The notes beneath the pieces were generated by a model, which was not told where the DNA came from, did no database searches, and saw nothing but the letters and a program-made list of their open reading frames with translations. The translations under genes and the position numbers were made by a program. Source: Dicyema japonicum (lineage: Eukaryota; Dicyemida; Rhombozoa; Dicyemidae). Taken from it: a stretch of DNA of 64,000 bases. Location: the NCBI GenBank assembly GCA_011109175.1, contig RDEW01000007.1:29424-93423 (forward strand). Reading direction: 5' to 3'. Below are positions 1-10,869 of the stretch, piece after piece. Numbering within the stretch: position 1 is the stretch's first letter; every line of letters starts with the position of its first letter.

Positions 1-3000
1 TAAAGTGGATGATTACTCCAATATTGTGTGGTAGTCATATTTAGTCTATTATAGCCCATTTGCAAGACTTTTCTCCACTACTGATTCCTTTGATGATAGA
101 AGAACTTTGGTCGAAATCACCCGAATATTGATTTGGCGGCATTTTTAGGCAATGTCTGGTGGATACGAGGAGGCGGAGCTGTTGCATTCGATAATAGAAG
201 ATGTAACTATGTCATAAGACTTTAGATTAACACTCCCTCACAGCATAGCATAAATGACCCCAATTATTATTCGATTGATAGAGGATTTGTTGCTTTTAGG
301 GAGCTGTCCACATCACATAGACTTGGATTACTTGGTATCTATTTGTTACTACACAACTGCAATTATTTGGTCAAAAAGGTAGACTTTGGTCCTCAAATTG
401 TCAGTTTGATGGCAGGGGTGTGAGAAATATGGCTTATTCTGCGGTAGATCAATTAGTTAAGTATTTTAGGAGTGGAATTGTCCCCACCGATTTCGTCACC
501 TTCACTCTGGATGAGTTTGATGATCTCATTTTCAAATCTGTGACTCATGTAGATTTGGTTAATCACTTCAGAATTCTCGGGATTTTTTCATTGATGTCCC
601 TAGAATACTGGTGGTCAACTTTGGGGACGAAAGATACTTCAGTTTTAGAGATCTACTCGATGATGACTTTACCTATGGAAGAGACTTCTTCTTCAATGTA
701 ACATATATGCAGGTTGCTGACGACTTACTTGCAGGTCAGCCGAAGATGCAAGGCCTTGTCCAATTTTGTGAGGGTTCTGAGCGAGGTAAGGGTACCATCT
801 GAGTATTTCGTTCGTTTCTTTCTCCCCCTCTTTGAGTCCTTCTTTGTCGTTAATGGAGGTTTCAATAAAAATTAGACTCTGACTTCTTCGACATTGGCTT
901 CATACATCGACTGGACATTTTCTGCCATTGGGGCGGTCTGTAGACAACTCAATTGGGAGGAGTGGAATTATGTGTTTGAGCGTTACCTTGCCATGATTTC
1001 TTCTAATACCATGACTGATGGACAGGAGTGGGCTGTAAAGTTGGAGGTTGTTGTGATTGTAGGGATATTGGAGTCGTGGTGGATTCGTTTCACTTTGGCT
1101 TGCATGGAATTGATGATTTGCGAACATATACCCCTTCCAATGTTGTTTTGGATGGGGACGACGAGGGTGACCAAGAATTGGTCTTTAACTTTAAGGCCAT
1201 GATCGGGGGAGGCGATTGGACTGTTGTGGTGAGCTCTGAGTAATCGAGCATAATTTACAAGACACTAATGTCACATTTGGAGATTATGTACAATCTGATG
1301 AACAATGTATCTTTTCCTGTCATTTCTAGACGAGAGTTACTAAAAGAGTCATTCATAAATTTAGTGAGGTCGCCAAACTGAGACTTGGAGTCATTCCACT
1401 CGCTCTTGTTATGACAAAGCTGCTTTTGCTGTTTTCTGCTGCACTACAAATGAATTTGGTCAGAATAATGCTCAGTTTGACTCAATTACTGATTTCTCAT
1501 AATTATTCAGTCAGGAGGATAACACGTAGGACTCTTATAGACCTAACATCCTTTGTTGGGTCATCAAAACTGTTGTTTGTATTGGAGACACTGAGGAGTC
1601 AACTTTCGACGGGATTTTAGGTGTCGCGTGTTTGCATGTAGATTTTTATTTTGAGTCACACCGTACATGGAATATTGGAGAAGATTGGTTTAGAGGAGAC
1701 AGTTCTACTAAATGAGGAGTGTACTAAAATTGTGCCAGAGGTAGTGGTGGGTCTTGATGGTAAATCTTTATTGAAGATTCGTTTGGAAAGGTTTCTGAGT
1801 CTAAGAAGGTGGATGCAATCATCGGCAAGACTCCCGAAGCCAAAAAGTCGGGACTTTTGGAAGTTTTCACTTTGATGTGCCGCTTTGTTGGCTCTTCCAC
1901 ACTCTCTACGTTGATTGAACCCATTAGAGAACTGATGACTGGGATCAAACTCACGAAACGTAGTGTAGTTAACAAAGTTGGGGAACTGCTTAGTCGAATT
2001 GCTGCCACACTCGTAAATAATGACAGATTCACAGTGGAGAATCTGTTTTTTGAAGTTTATAAAATATTCACAGATGAAGCTGCACATGATGTGTTCAAGG
2101 AATGCGGACTTTTGGTATTACTGTCTATATTACTGTAGTTGCTGTATCTGCTTGTAAAACGGGGGAGGATGAGTAGAGAGGACATCAGTCATAGAGAATT
2201 GTTGGATCCATTGCTGCCTTTTATCAGCAATTTCACGATGAGCTCTAATTTTAAGGTGGAGATGGTGGTTGAGTGTTAGATTGTTGAACTGTCGATTAAA
2301 TGCCTGACTGAACTACTTTACTTTGATCTTCCATCATTCCCCGAATTCGCTGTCAAACTGTTTGGGCGGCTGTTTTGCCTAATAAAGGCTTATTCGAAGG
2401 GTACGAGCTCTGTGTCAAATAAGAGTCTGGTAATCTCGTGTTTCAAGGTTTTTTTGGATTTTATATCCAAGTCCATTACTGTTTTGATTGGCTACATTTA
2501 TGTGAAGGATGCCGAGGATACCCCTGATCTGCAAGTCGAGGTGCTCCTCAAATACGCTGGGAGAGACATTTCAGACGAACATAAACAGGCGGCAGCATTT
2601 GGCCTGATCAAAGTAGTCTGATGATGTAGTTTATAGAAAATAATTGAAGTGTGTCCAACTTCAAAGGAGTTGAAGACAGTGATGAATTCAGTTGAGGAGA
2701 GATGTGTAGTTGCTGCATTTGATCATATTTCAGTGCAGAGTAGAGCTGTATGGGGTGTGATTATTTGGTAGACAATTCATGTGTACATCAACAAGCACAA
2801 GATTATGAGAGGAGGTCATAAAGTGATAGGACAGATTATTAAGCGGTTTATTCAGCGATTACTAGACCCATTGATATCAGAACGGGGGAAGATATCCATC
2901 ATAGAACTGATGACTTTGATTGTATCCGATGATCCTTTGAAGGTTGTTTGATCAAAGATATTGTAGTCGATCATGGATAAATACGCATCAATGTTGTTTG

Positions 3001-4250
3001 TGACCATATCGTCCCTTTTCCATAACGATCCCGCAGAGAAGGTGAGGGAGTTGTCGTATCTGTTTATATCAGTGTTGATCCAACAGGTAAGCTGTGTGTA
3101 GCATTGCAGGTGGACGATAAAATGTGGAATGAGCTTTTGGGACACGTGAAATACTGGTTTAAGGGAGATCAGAATGGTGTCGTTGAACTGGCTCTTAAAA
3201 TATCTGTCCTTTTCTTTCCAATGAAGGAAGACGGACGGAAACGGGGGTTACAAGCTTTTAAGGATATTGATGACCATGTGATTCAGATTGTGGGGGGTTA
3301 CTCGGACTCGGAGTTTCACTCTGACAGTTTTCTATTCTCTATGTTTGGCTACCTGCTGAATCGCGGAAAATACGTGAAAAATGTGTCTCCCAGTGACTGT
3401 GATGTGCTAACATGGAGCAATTGTGGAGTTTTATTTGTAGAGTTTTCTGTCCCCCATTTGTCCTACCCTCACTCTTGGATACGGCAAATGTGTACCAAGC
3501 TCATATTATCGATTCTGTCATGTGCTGAGTCCTTGAGTTTATGGATGGTCATCTTTGGGGACGATTGGGACTCTGTTGAGGGGTTGGTTGAGCGTGTGGT
3601 ATCATTATTCGACACGTGTGATATGACTGAGGAGTTTGCTAGCAATGTATCGACTGTTGTGATTTCTAGATAACATGTGTTCTTCGTTTTATATGCAAGA
3701 TGGGGATATCTTTGGGGGATCCTCGTGACGTTGTCCTCAAGATGTTGGATTTGTTGAAGAAGGCTGTTGTGAATTCACTTGAGAGCAAAGAATTTGTGTT
3801 GGTTAGTGATATTTGGTTATTGTGGCAGAGAAGGGCAATGTATACGCTGCTGGGGGAGCTTTCTGTAGACCTGAGTGAGTCTAAGAACTTTGATGTGCTG
3901 TTTTTGACGATTATGAAGATTCTGTGTAGAGAAGTGAACGACAAGTCGTCAGGTACTTATTTGGGTTATTTTTAGATTCTGATACACAGCACGTGGTATC
4001 GAAGATATTCGGTGATGTCCAGACCAGCCTGGGAGTGGATTATTTTAATCGAATGTTTGGAGAGGCTAATAAAGAAGTGGTGGAGAAGAAGCATAAGAAG
4101 CGACAAGAGAGAATATTGTCGAATTATAATAATCCAGTTTTGTCCAATGAAAGGAAACTCAAGCAAAGAATTCGATATAATGATGCTAAGAAACGAAAAT
4201 ATGTCAAAAATAAGCTGGGTGAGGCGATTTCATTGCCTAAGAGACTGTAA
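1..4250 (+). CDS. UTP20: UTP20-like small-subunit processome protein, 3' part, many mini-introns
   Basis: This is the C-terminal part of UTP20, a very large HEAT-repeat protein of the U3 snoRNP/SSU processome that acts in 18S pre-rRNA processing in the nucleolus. The gene begins upstream of the window. From about 1650 to the end, conceptual splicing gives a continuous protein that follows metazoan UTP20: a segment ending AAAFGLIK (about 2585-2612), the block PHSWIRQMC (about 3467), LLGELSVDL (about 3850) and a basic tail with NDAKKRKYVKNK. Stop TAA is at 4248-4250. Introns supported by frame and homology: 1751-1776, 2115-2138, 2256-2279, 2613-2636, 2748-2771, 2943-2966, 3087-3109, 3647-3669 and 3953-3975, all GT-AG and 23-26 nt. 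The first 1.6 kb carries open segments (420-700, 1028-1243) in the same direction that I could not align exon by exon. About ten extra residues near 2475-2507 may be a further intron without a stop. Apparent in-frame stops lie in introns, so I read it as an active gene. Confidence 0.88.
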
Positions 4251-4261
4251 AATTGATTTTG

Positions 4262-4267
4262 AATAAA
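4262..4267 (+). terminator. possible polyadenylation signal of UTP20
   Basis: A canonical AATAAA lies 12 nt after the UTP20 stop codon and is followed by an AT-rich run. Such closeness to the stop suits a gene with a very short 3' UTR. In AT-rich sequence the hexamer could be chance. Confidence 0.4.
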
Positions 4268-4404
4268 TTTATTTTTACGTTTAAAAAATTTAATTTGCGA
4301 CTACTTGGTCGGCGTCTCGATAGCGAGGAGCACGGCACAAGCTGAACCTTAAGTATTCAAATGCTTATGGATAAGCAGGAGAGCATTTAACTAACTAAAG
4401 GCCG

Positions 4405-4680
4405 TTGACACAATCACCTGGAGTTGCGGCAAACATGGTGGAGTATGGGAAAATCCAGAAATATAATTCCCTTAAAGTAAACTATTATTTCGTACTAATA
4501 GCAATGGAAACTTCTGGGGCCATGAGAAAGATGACGGGCGCCTTTCTCTCTAAGATCGGACGAAATGTCGCGACCAAGAAAACTTTTCGAGATGCTCAAA
4601 ATATTAGTGACCAGAGGAATCGATCCTGTCCTCTTAGTAAAATAACTTTAATGTTTTTAAAATAAACGTGTTTTATTGTT
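4405..4680 (+). pseudogene. REL-endonuclease LINE, C-terminal relic
   Basis: The reading METSGAMRKMTGAFLSKIGR (from about 4504) matches the extreme C-terminus of the REL-endonuclease LINE family seen intact at 63.2-63.9 kb (a TSG motif, then a Phe/Leu-rich segment and a Gly-Arg). Only this C-terminal piece remains, with no reverse transcriptase in front. It sits directly downstream of UTP20 in the same orientation. I infer a 5'-truncated dead insertion. Confidence 0.55.
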
Positions 4681-4899
4681 AAAAAATAAGCTGATAAACT
4701 GCATCTATCTAATGCTTTCGTGATTTGAGAAAGTGTCGATCACAAACAAGAATCTGTAATTAAAAATCATTCATTCAGTTACCCATGAATTATTTTCGCT
4801 TTTTTCAGCATCTAGAGGTTTTCTGGAAAGGATAAGTGTAATCGCGGGATTAGTAGCCATTAGCTTATTCGACTAACAGTGGCACACTTATTAACAATT

Positions 4900-5690
4900 T
4901 TGCCGACCTCAAATCTCGAAATTCCGTAAATTTTACTTCTTAGTAGACTGTATAATCGATCGCGTCCGAAATGCATACATTGATGTTCATATTAACATCA
5001 TGAAAAATACTACCTCGATTATTTTCACTTTCTTTTTTTAGATTTTTTCTCACACGATTTAAGTCTTTGTTTAGGGCTGTCGTAAGTGTCGATCTAGGTC
5101 GTCCGCGGAAGGGTTTTTCGCATCTGTCAAAGTAATCTTCCATCGCTTTGTTAGCGGGTGGGTCCGGGTTCATTCTTAGTACATGCCCGAATAGCCTCCA
5201 CCGGGCGTCTATCACATCCTTGATGATGTAAGAACACATACACTTGTTGTAGATACCAGTGGTTGATGTTCTACGTGGCCACTCCATTCCGAGTAAGTTT
5301 CTTGGTTGCCTTCTATGGAACGAATCCAGTTTCAATAGTTCGTTGAATGAACTTCCCCATGTCCCAGGGTTGTACAGTAGGATCGGTTTCACAAACGCGT
5401 TGTAAAGCCTGCATCTGATGTCAATTCCAAGTCCTTTGGCCCTTAGCCATCCTTTCTTCAGTTTAGCCATTGCCGCATTTGCCAGTGTTTTCCTCCTTAG
5501 TACATCTTCAGCGTCTCCTAGTAGAGAGCAGAGCTTATTAGTACGTCTCCATCTTTCATGAGTAATATCGTCTTTTCTTTTGATTTCAGTAATTTCAGTT
5601 TTGTTAACATTTACGCTGAGAAACCATTTCTCAAGCTCCGCAGGTGTTGGAGTGCGGTCACATCCCGTGATACAAAATCCACATCAAGAG
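4900..5690 (-). pseudogene. LINE family A reverse transcriptase, C-terminal relic
   Basis: The minus strand encodes the thumb and C-terminal part of a non-LTR reverse transcriptase. An open segment from 5470 to 4940 (176 codons) contains YNAFVKPILLYNPGTWG, then RWRLFGHVLRM and RPRSTLTTALNKDLN. Upstream, to about 5690, the frame continues as degenerate RT sequence with KWFLSVNVNKTEI. The same order of motifs recurs at 9.4-9.8 kb, 48.9-49.5 kb and 57.9-58.3 kb, so this is one dispersed family, called A here. The catalytic palm is missing. LINEs of this type normally carry an APE endonuclease upstream, which is not visible here. Confidence 0.8.
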
Positions 5691-5911
5691 CTTATCCATT
5701 TCAGAATTGCAAAACTCCTTTCCGTTATCAAACATTGAAAACTAATAAAATTAATTTATCTCGTGTGATTAATTATTTTTTAAAATAGAATATTTTTTTG
5801 TTTTTTATAACAAATCTAATAAATTTCCCCTATTTATTTTGTGTAATTATTTTTGGAAATAAGCTAGACATTCCTTCAACGGCGGATTCCTCCGACGGAC
5901 GGTGACATTTA

Positions 5912-6224
5912 TTAAACAAGATAAATCATTAGATTGATATTTTTTTTACATATTATTTCCGTTTTTTCGTAGTGAATGCACAATATCAGCTTAAGAACAT
6001 TTTCAGGAGTTTCTTGTTTGAAAACATGAAGAAGCAGCGTGAAAACAAGTTCCTTATCTTTCATGACTTTATACTCTAATTGTTCCACAAGTGTCTCTCT
6101 GTTATCTTCATCACTGCTGTGATCATCATAAAAGCTCTCTAAAAGTGCTTTTTCACAATATCCTGATTAATTGGTCTGTTTTCGTTATGTGTTTTATAGT
6201 CATAAAGTCCAACTTCAATGCCAT
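5912..6224 (-). pseudogene. unidentified reading frame with one frame break
   Basis: On the minus strand an ATG at 6224-6222 opens MALKLDFMTIKHITKTD; after one apparent extra base near 6164 the frame continues as an acidic stretch (DDHSSDEDNRETLVEQLEYK) and ends at TAA 5914-5912. The composition looks like protein rather than noise, and no LINE motif is present. I do not recognise the family. It could be the end of a host gene whose upstream exons are lost, or a relic of an unlisted transposon. Confidence 0.3.
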
Positions 6225-6639
6225 TTCAAAGAAATTTCGTATTATGATTTACTCAAATTGACGTAGAGCAGCCTACATAAAAGATTTATTCCTTTTCAGG
6301 CCGACCTCCTATAGAAATGGCATATTTTTTCAAATAAATGCATATTATACCTGGAGAGTCACGTGTATAATTTTGCAATTTATTCGATGTTTTATTTGCA
6401 TTTCGACATTCGCACATCCCCCAAGGCATAAACTACATGGAAGAAACAACGGAATTGGAGACTACGTCACAATTAACCAGATAGATTATGAATCTGCCTA
6501 AGATCCCTGAAGGCACTGTTAACCGATTCTGGAGTGACCCCACCTAGTGTGATCAAAAACTGAGATTATTGATGACTATTAATAAACATGCTAACAAATG
6601 AAATCTCACCGCTTGATCCGTTTGAAATCTACAATGGAC

Positions 6640-7060
6640 TCACTTTGGTTCACAGTAACTGAATAATATCTGGGCTGCTGAACAATACACATGGGGGATG
6701 ATTATATATGCTTCCGTGGAATTGGTTGTTCTTATCTTTTTTGAAGCTTGGAGATGGGATTTAGTCCCTTTGCACAAACCAGGAAGGAGCAAAGGACCAT
6801 TACGAAATCTGAGGGCGGTGATATTACTGAAAAATACTATCTTTGATTATCATCAACCCAATATCTCATAAAGTCGAGATTTTTTGTCTCCAGGGCAGAG
6901 GGGGTCTAAAGGGGGATGCTCTACTGCGGATGTTGTCTGGTCCTACAGGTGGATGTGTTCTCTGTGTCGACGATAAAAAAACTGAGTTCAAATGCCCGGG
7001 ACATGATATGTCTAGTGTCTTTGGCACAGTGATTTTTTACTCGGGAAGGCTGTGACTTGA
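6640..7060 (+). pseudogene. LINE family A reverse transcriptase, N-terminal RT relic
   Basis: Degenerate plus-strand reading contains DLVPLHKPGRSKGPLRNLRA and, about 35 codons on, a block with GGCSTADVVWSYRW. These match, in order, the early RT motifs of the family A copy at 8.2-9.0 kb (PIQITNKNEGPLENLRPVIL and REGRSTADAVWSHIW). Frameshifts and stops are frequent. It is a separate, older insertion and not part of the copy 1.2 kb downstream, which contains its own version of the same motifs. Confidence 0.65.
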
Positions 7061-7214
7061 AACGGTTATCTGCCACAACCCCAAATGAATTAAAAAAACT
7101 GGTTTTTGAAACTCAATCAAAATTACAAGAGAACCTGAGTATGGTGAAGAAGGTTGGAGAAGAAAAAGAAAATTATTTGAGGACATGATACACAGGGGGG
7201 TCATTTATTATTAC

Positions 7215-7345
7215 TAATAGCAATGTCCGCGGAACCGGTTAACTATTTTGATATTCCACTTTTGCCATGCATCTCTGGATACGCCTGTGAGTCGTTTCCA
7301 TCTTTCCCTGTTTATCGCATCTTCCCCTCAGATCATCCAGATCCT
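7215..7345 (+). repeat. dispersed repeat, copy 1 (second copy 27460-27610, minus)
   Basis: The block beginning ATGTCCGCGGAACCGGTTAA and continuing through a CATCTCTGGA(T/C)ACGC segment recurs on the minus strand at about 27605-27460. Both copies include similar sequence reading as CESFPS. It may be the untranslated end or N-terminus of a LINE, but no diagnostic motif is present. Confidence 0.6.
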
Positions 7346-7629
7346 CTACAGAGGGTCATAGCGGCAGTAATTCATAAGAAAGTGGAAACAAATTGGGAGA
7401 AAATCTTGAAAACGAATTTGAGAAGCTCTAACGGGAAGATTTTGGAGAATGGGTGAAAGATTCTTGAGAATTCCAATTTTTTTTGGATCCGTCTTGTCAT
7501 TTAATAACGAGATATTGACGAATGCTTGATCATAAACATTAACCTCAAAATCCTGTAATATAATTTTCAGTTTTGTGATCTCTTGAATGGACATATAGAG
7601 GTTTTCCATTTTAGAATAATCATTTTTAC

Positions 7630-7865
7630 AAACGGGAAAAGTACGCGCTCCTGTCCAAGGATTTTTTGTTTGTTCCACTCGCCGTTGAGACGTCTGGTTC
7701 CCTTGCGCCTGCGACGCTGGAATTCTTGAGTCGTCTAGGGAATTGGATGGCTACACGAAAAAGAGACCCTCGTGAGCGCTGCTGGTTAATTGAGCGAATC
7801 TCGTTTGCTATCATGAGAGGGAATAGCCACGCAGTCAGGGCAGCTTATATAACCGTTACTCTATT
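7630..7865 (+). pseudogene. REL-endonuclease LINE, C-terminal relic
   Basis: The frame from 7666 reads FVPLAVETSGSLAPATLEFL, then RLGNWMATRKRDPRERCWL and IMRGNSHAVRAA before decaying. This is the C-terminal tail of family B, the LINE with RT and restriction-like endonuclease found most completely at 30.9-32.9 kb, and is close to the tails at 25.9-26.1 kb and 63.5 kb. The tail ends in AT-rich sequence with poly(T/A) runs. The body of the element is absent, so this is a 5'-truncated insertion. Confidence 0.8.
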
Positions 7866-8164
7866 TTTAATTGTAAAAAAATTATCTAACATTGAAAACT
7901 AATAAATTTTAATTGTAAACTTTTAAAATTTGAGATATGAATATCCTAACTCGATTTAGGAAAAAAACCAGAACAGAATTCGAAAGACAACCCTAACAAA
8001 ACCCTAATTTTAGAAAGCTAATTTGATACTGTTCTCTCTATGCGTCCTTCGGCCGCGGTGTATTTGACTCTGATTTTTTGATTAATACGATCTTTAATAC
8101 TTTTTTATTACAATTTCTAGTTTTAAGCTTTTCATAGAAGAAATAGCTTCCTGTATAGAAAAGG

Positions 8165-9045
8165 TAAACAAAGTGAAAGACAACGCAAAGGTGTACGTCG
8201 CTGCCCGTTTGCTGAGGCGAACAAACCAAAGTCGACTAACAATAAAAGACGAGAACGGTAAGCTGATACTGAACACCAAAGAACAAACTGAAGCCATTGC
8301 GGCTCACTTTGAAAAGCTTTTCAACATCAAAACTATAGAAATTCACCCATTTGATGGAAGGCCAAGACCCCTGGAGATACCAATCACGGCCGAGGAAATC
8401 AAAACGGCCTGCCGAAAACTCAAGAATAACAGAAGCCCGGACCAGATGCGATAAACCCAGAATTACTGAAATACGGCCCTGACCTCCTTTTTGAAAAAAT
8501 CGCTACACTACTAAATGAAATGTTTTCAACTAACTCAACTCTACCTCTGGGTACGGGACTATTAATTCCCATACAAATAACCAACAAAAACGAAGGACCG
8601 CTCGAAAATTTGCGACCCGTCATACTACTAAATTCATTACGCAAAGTCTTGGCAAATATTTTGCTTGAACGAATAAAAGGATCTGCTTACAAATACCTAC
8701 CAGATAGTCAAAGTGGTTTTCGAGAAGGGAGATCCACAGCTGATGCGGTCTGGAGTCACATATGGAGGTGTGCAACATATCAAAGATACCATAACGCCAC
8801 CAATATTCTGGGAATTGACATATCAAGAGCTTTTGATACGGTTAACAGGAACAAATTAATGGGGGTACTGAGCGGATTTCTTGATGAGTCGAATCTAAAG
8901 ATGACCCGAATTCTACTTTCTAACACTGAGCTCCTTGTGAGAGTCGGAAAGACCTATTCAAGAAAATTTGAAACAAACACGGGCACTCCACAAGGAGACT
9001 CTCTTTCTCCTCTACTATTCACAATTTATTTGGACGCCGAATGAG
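8165..9045 (+). pseudogene. LINE family A reverse transcriptase, fingers and palm
   Basis: Two overlapping plus-strand segments (8173-8454 and 8520-9044) join after one frameshift near 8445 into an RT domain: AHFEKLFN upstream, then PENLRP-type motif at about 8605 (ENLRPVILLN), REGRSTADAVW, palm motif A GIDISRAFDTVNR (about 8810, catalytic Asp) and motif B GTPQGDSLSPLLF (about 8980). The copy stops before the expected (Y/F)ADD motif C: at 9045 it runs into unrelated sequence. The matching C-terminal half reappears from 9365, so the element appears interrupted or rearranged at 9045-9365. Confidence 0.85.
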
Positions 9046-9364
9046 GGAACTTAGACCGTTATACTAAGGAAAAACGGCAAAGAACCGTAATTTTAGATCA
9101 TCCTTCAGTAAAAATGCTATACCTTCTTCAAAATCAAATTTTTTCAATAGTTCTTTTAATCGAAATCGTTGTTTCCTGTCTAATGAATTTTCAGATATTA
9201 ATGAATTTTGAAATTTCTCAATTTTTTCAAGTTGTTCACTAGTCAATTCCAACAAACGCATTGGACCCGTGTAAATAAAAAATAATTAAAAATATAAGAT
9301 TATAATAAAATTTATATAAAAATATATCTCTACAATTGGATAATATTTATTTTTATAATTTATT

Positions 9365-9860
9365 TTGCAATTTATGCAACCTGTGATGTTATACGACACC
9401 TTTATCAAACCAATCCTCATATACACCTCTGGGACCTGGGGCACCTCAAAAGAGGAATTAGAGAGGCTAGACTCGTTTCACAGGAATCATCTAAGAAACA
9501 TAACTGTAATGTCCTGGCCATACAAGATCTCGCGGAAAGGACTGTACAATAAGTGTGACTATACACCAATAAGTCTCGAGATTATTAGCTCTCGTTGGAG
9601 ATTTTTTAGACACGTCCTGAGGTTGGACCCGATATCCCTCCCAAATAATGCAGTAGAAGATTACTACTCCTACTCCAATGTAAAACGCTTTCGTTGAAGA
9701 CCGAGAACAACCCTCCCGGTCGTTTTACAAATCGATCTGAAAGCCGTGAAGAAAACATTGGCATCTGGTGACGATCTGGGCACACTGAAGGACCTGGCTA
9801 AGAACAAAAGACCTTGGAGCAAGCTAACTAATTCTCTTACATTTTTTGTTCCACATGCGG
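9365..9860 (+). pseudogene. LINE family A reverse transcriptase, C-terminal part
   Basis: The frame from 9376 gives MLYDTFIKPILIYTSGTWG, SSRWRFFRHVLRLDP and, after an internal stop at 9696, RPRTTLPVVLQIDLKAV and KDLAKNKRPWSKL. This is the portion that should follow the RT palm at 8.2-9.0 kb, and probably belonged to the same insertion. The 320 bp between (9045-9365) hold only a minus-strand open segment of 65 codons (9261-9064) with no recognised homology. Confidence 0.8.
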
Positions 9861-9869
9861 TATTATATG

Positions 9870-10240
9870 GCTCTTGTGAAAGTGCTAATAATATGCAATT
9901 TATGTACCGTGTCCATTAATGTGCCGGTCACATTAAAATATTTAGAAAATTAACAATAAATAAAATTTCATACATAGAAAAGATGTATTTTTACTAAAAT
10001 AAAAATATAATAATAAATAAAATAGACATGTAGCGTCTAGCGCATAGTCATCAACAGCGCATGTGACATATTATCCAAAAACAAACTCGTTACTAATTAA
10101 AAAAGATAAGATAGAGAAGCCAAAAAAAGCGAAGTGAGTTTTTAGTCTGAGGAGGTCGACTATAATGGGACACCAGATGTTCTTTTCTTGAAAATATTGA
10201 CCCCTTGAGACTATTTGTTTAAGTGATGCAACAATTTTCG
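9870..10240. other. AT-rich intergenic stretch
   Basis: About 370 bp of AT-rich DNA between two LINE relics. I see no coding frame, inverted repeat or RNA gene in it. Confidence 0.6.
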
Positions 10241-10670
10241 GTTTTTTCTATTACGACGCAGAATCATGGATACTGAAAAAGGCGGATAAACGAAAAATTG
10301 ATGCTTTTGAACTTTGGTAATGGAGTAGTTTACTAAGAATCCCTTGGACTTTCAAAATAACAAACACCGATGTACTCAAACAGGTGGAGACAGACATTTC
10401 GTTAGAAGGAAGAATCGTAAAACACAGATTGGGGTTCTTTGGACATGTTGTCCGCTCTGATTCCATGGAAAGGACATTATGCTGAGCAATATTACTGGGA
10501 AGATAAGACCTGGTCGACCGATGACTCGGTGGCTATCCACGGTAAAAGACGTCACGGGAATGCCTATATCAAGGCTACTCCAAATTGCGAGGATCGGGAG
10601 AGTGGAGAAAATTGGCTCATGAGATCTCCAAGGGTCGGACATGACTAAATTTGGATAACATAACAATTTT
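10240..10670 (+). pseudogene. RTE-like LINE, C-terminal relic
   Basis: Read with two frameshifts, the plus strand encodes SWILKKADKRKIDAFELW, RIPWTFKITNTDVLKQVE, EGRIVKHRLGFFGHVVRSDS and, further on, IARIGRVEK. This is the highly characteristic C-terminal region of RTE-like endonuclease-reverse transcriptases (WxLKKxDxxRIDAFELWCWRRLLRIPW and FGHxxR). An internal stop replaces the Cys after FELW. No RT core precedes it, so it is a truncated insertion of a family different from A, B and C. Confidence 0.85.
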
Positions 10671-10869
10671 TCGATAGATCGTTCAAATCCCTTTAACTTT
10701 GGGGATAATTTGATTTCAGATCCAATCCATACGCCAGTTTAATAGCATACGTTCTGTTCAATTATTCTTGAATTTCAAATGTCCATCGTCCTTTCGTAGA
10801 ATATTGAAGTCATTGTTCCAGCGTTGGCACCGGGATGCCAATGTATATCAATTGAACTGTATCCATGAA

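Noticed and set aside
900-1243. Overlapping open frames on both strands as separate small genes
   Set aside because: They lie inside the UTP20 gene; the minus-strand frames are antisense shadows.
3104-3673. A terminal exon of UTP20 ending at TAA 3671
   Set aside because: The stop lies just beyond an intron at 3647-3669; splicing leads into ITCVLRFICKMGISLGDPRD, which continues the alignment.
1650-3680. Many in-frame stops and frame changes in UTP20 suggested a pseudogene
   Set aside because: Each break that I followed disappears when a 23-26 nt GT-AG gap is removed, and the resulting protein aligns to UTP20 without loss; several gaps are not multiples of three yet restore frame exactly.
7346-9261. 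Minus-strand frames 7346-7678 and 9064-9261 as two exons of a host gene split by a LINE
   Set aside because: Composition looks protein-like, but I find no homology, no splice sites and no start; 7630-7678 overlaps a LINE tail on the other strand.
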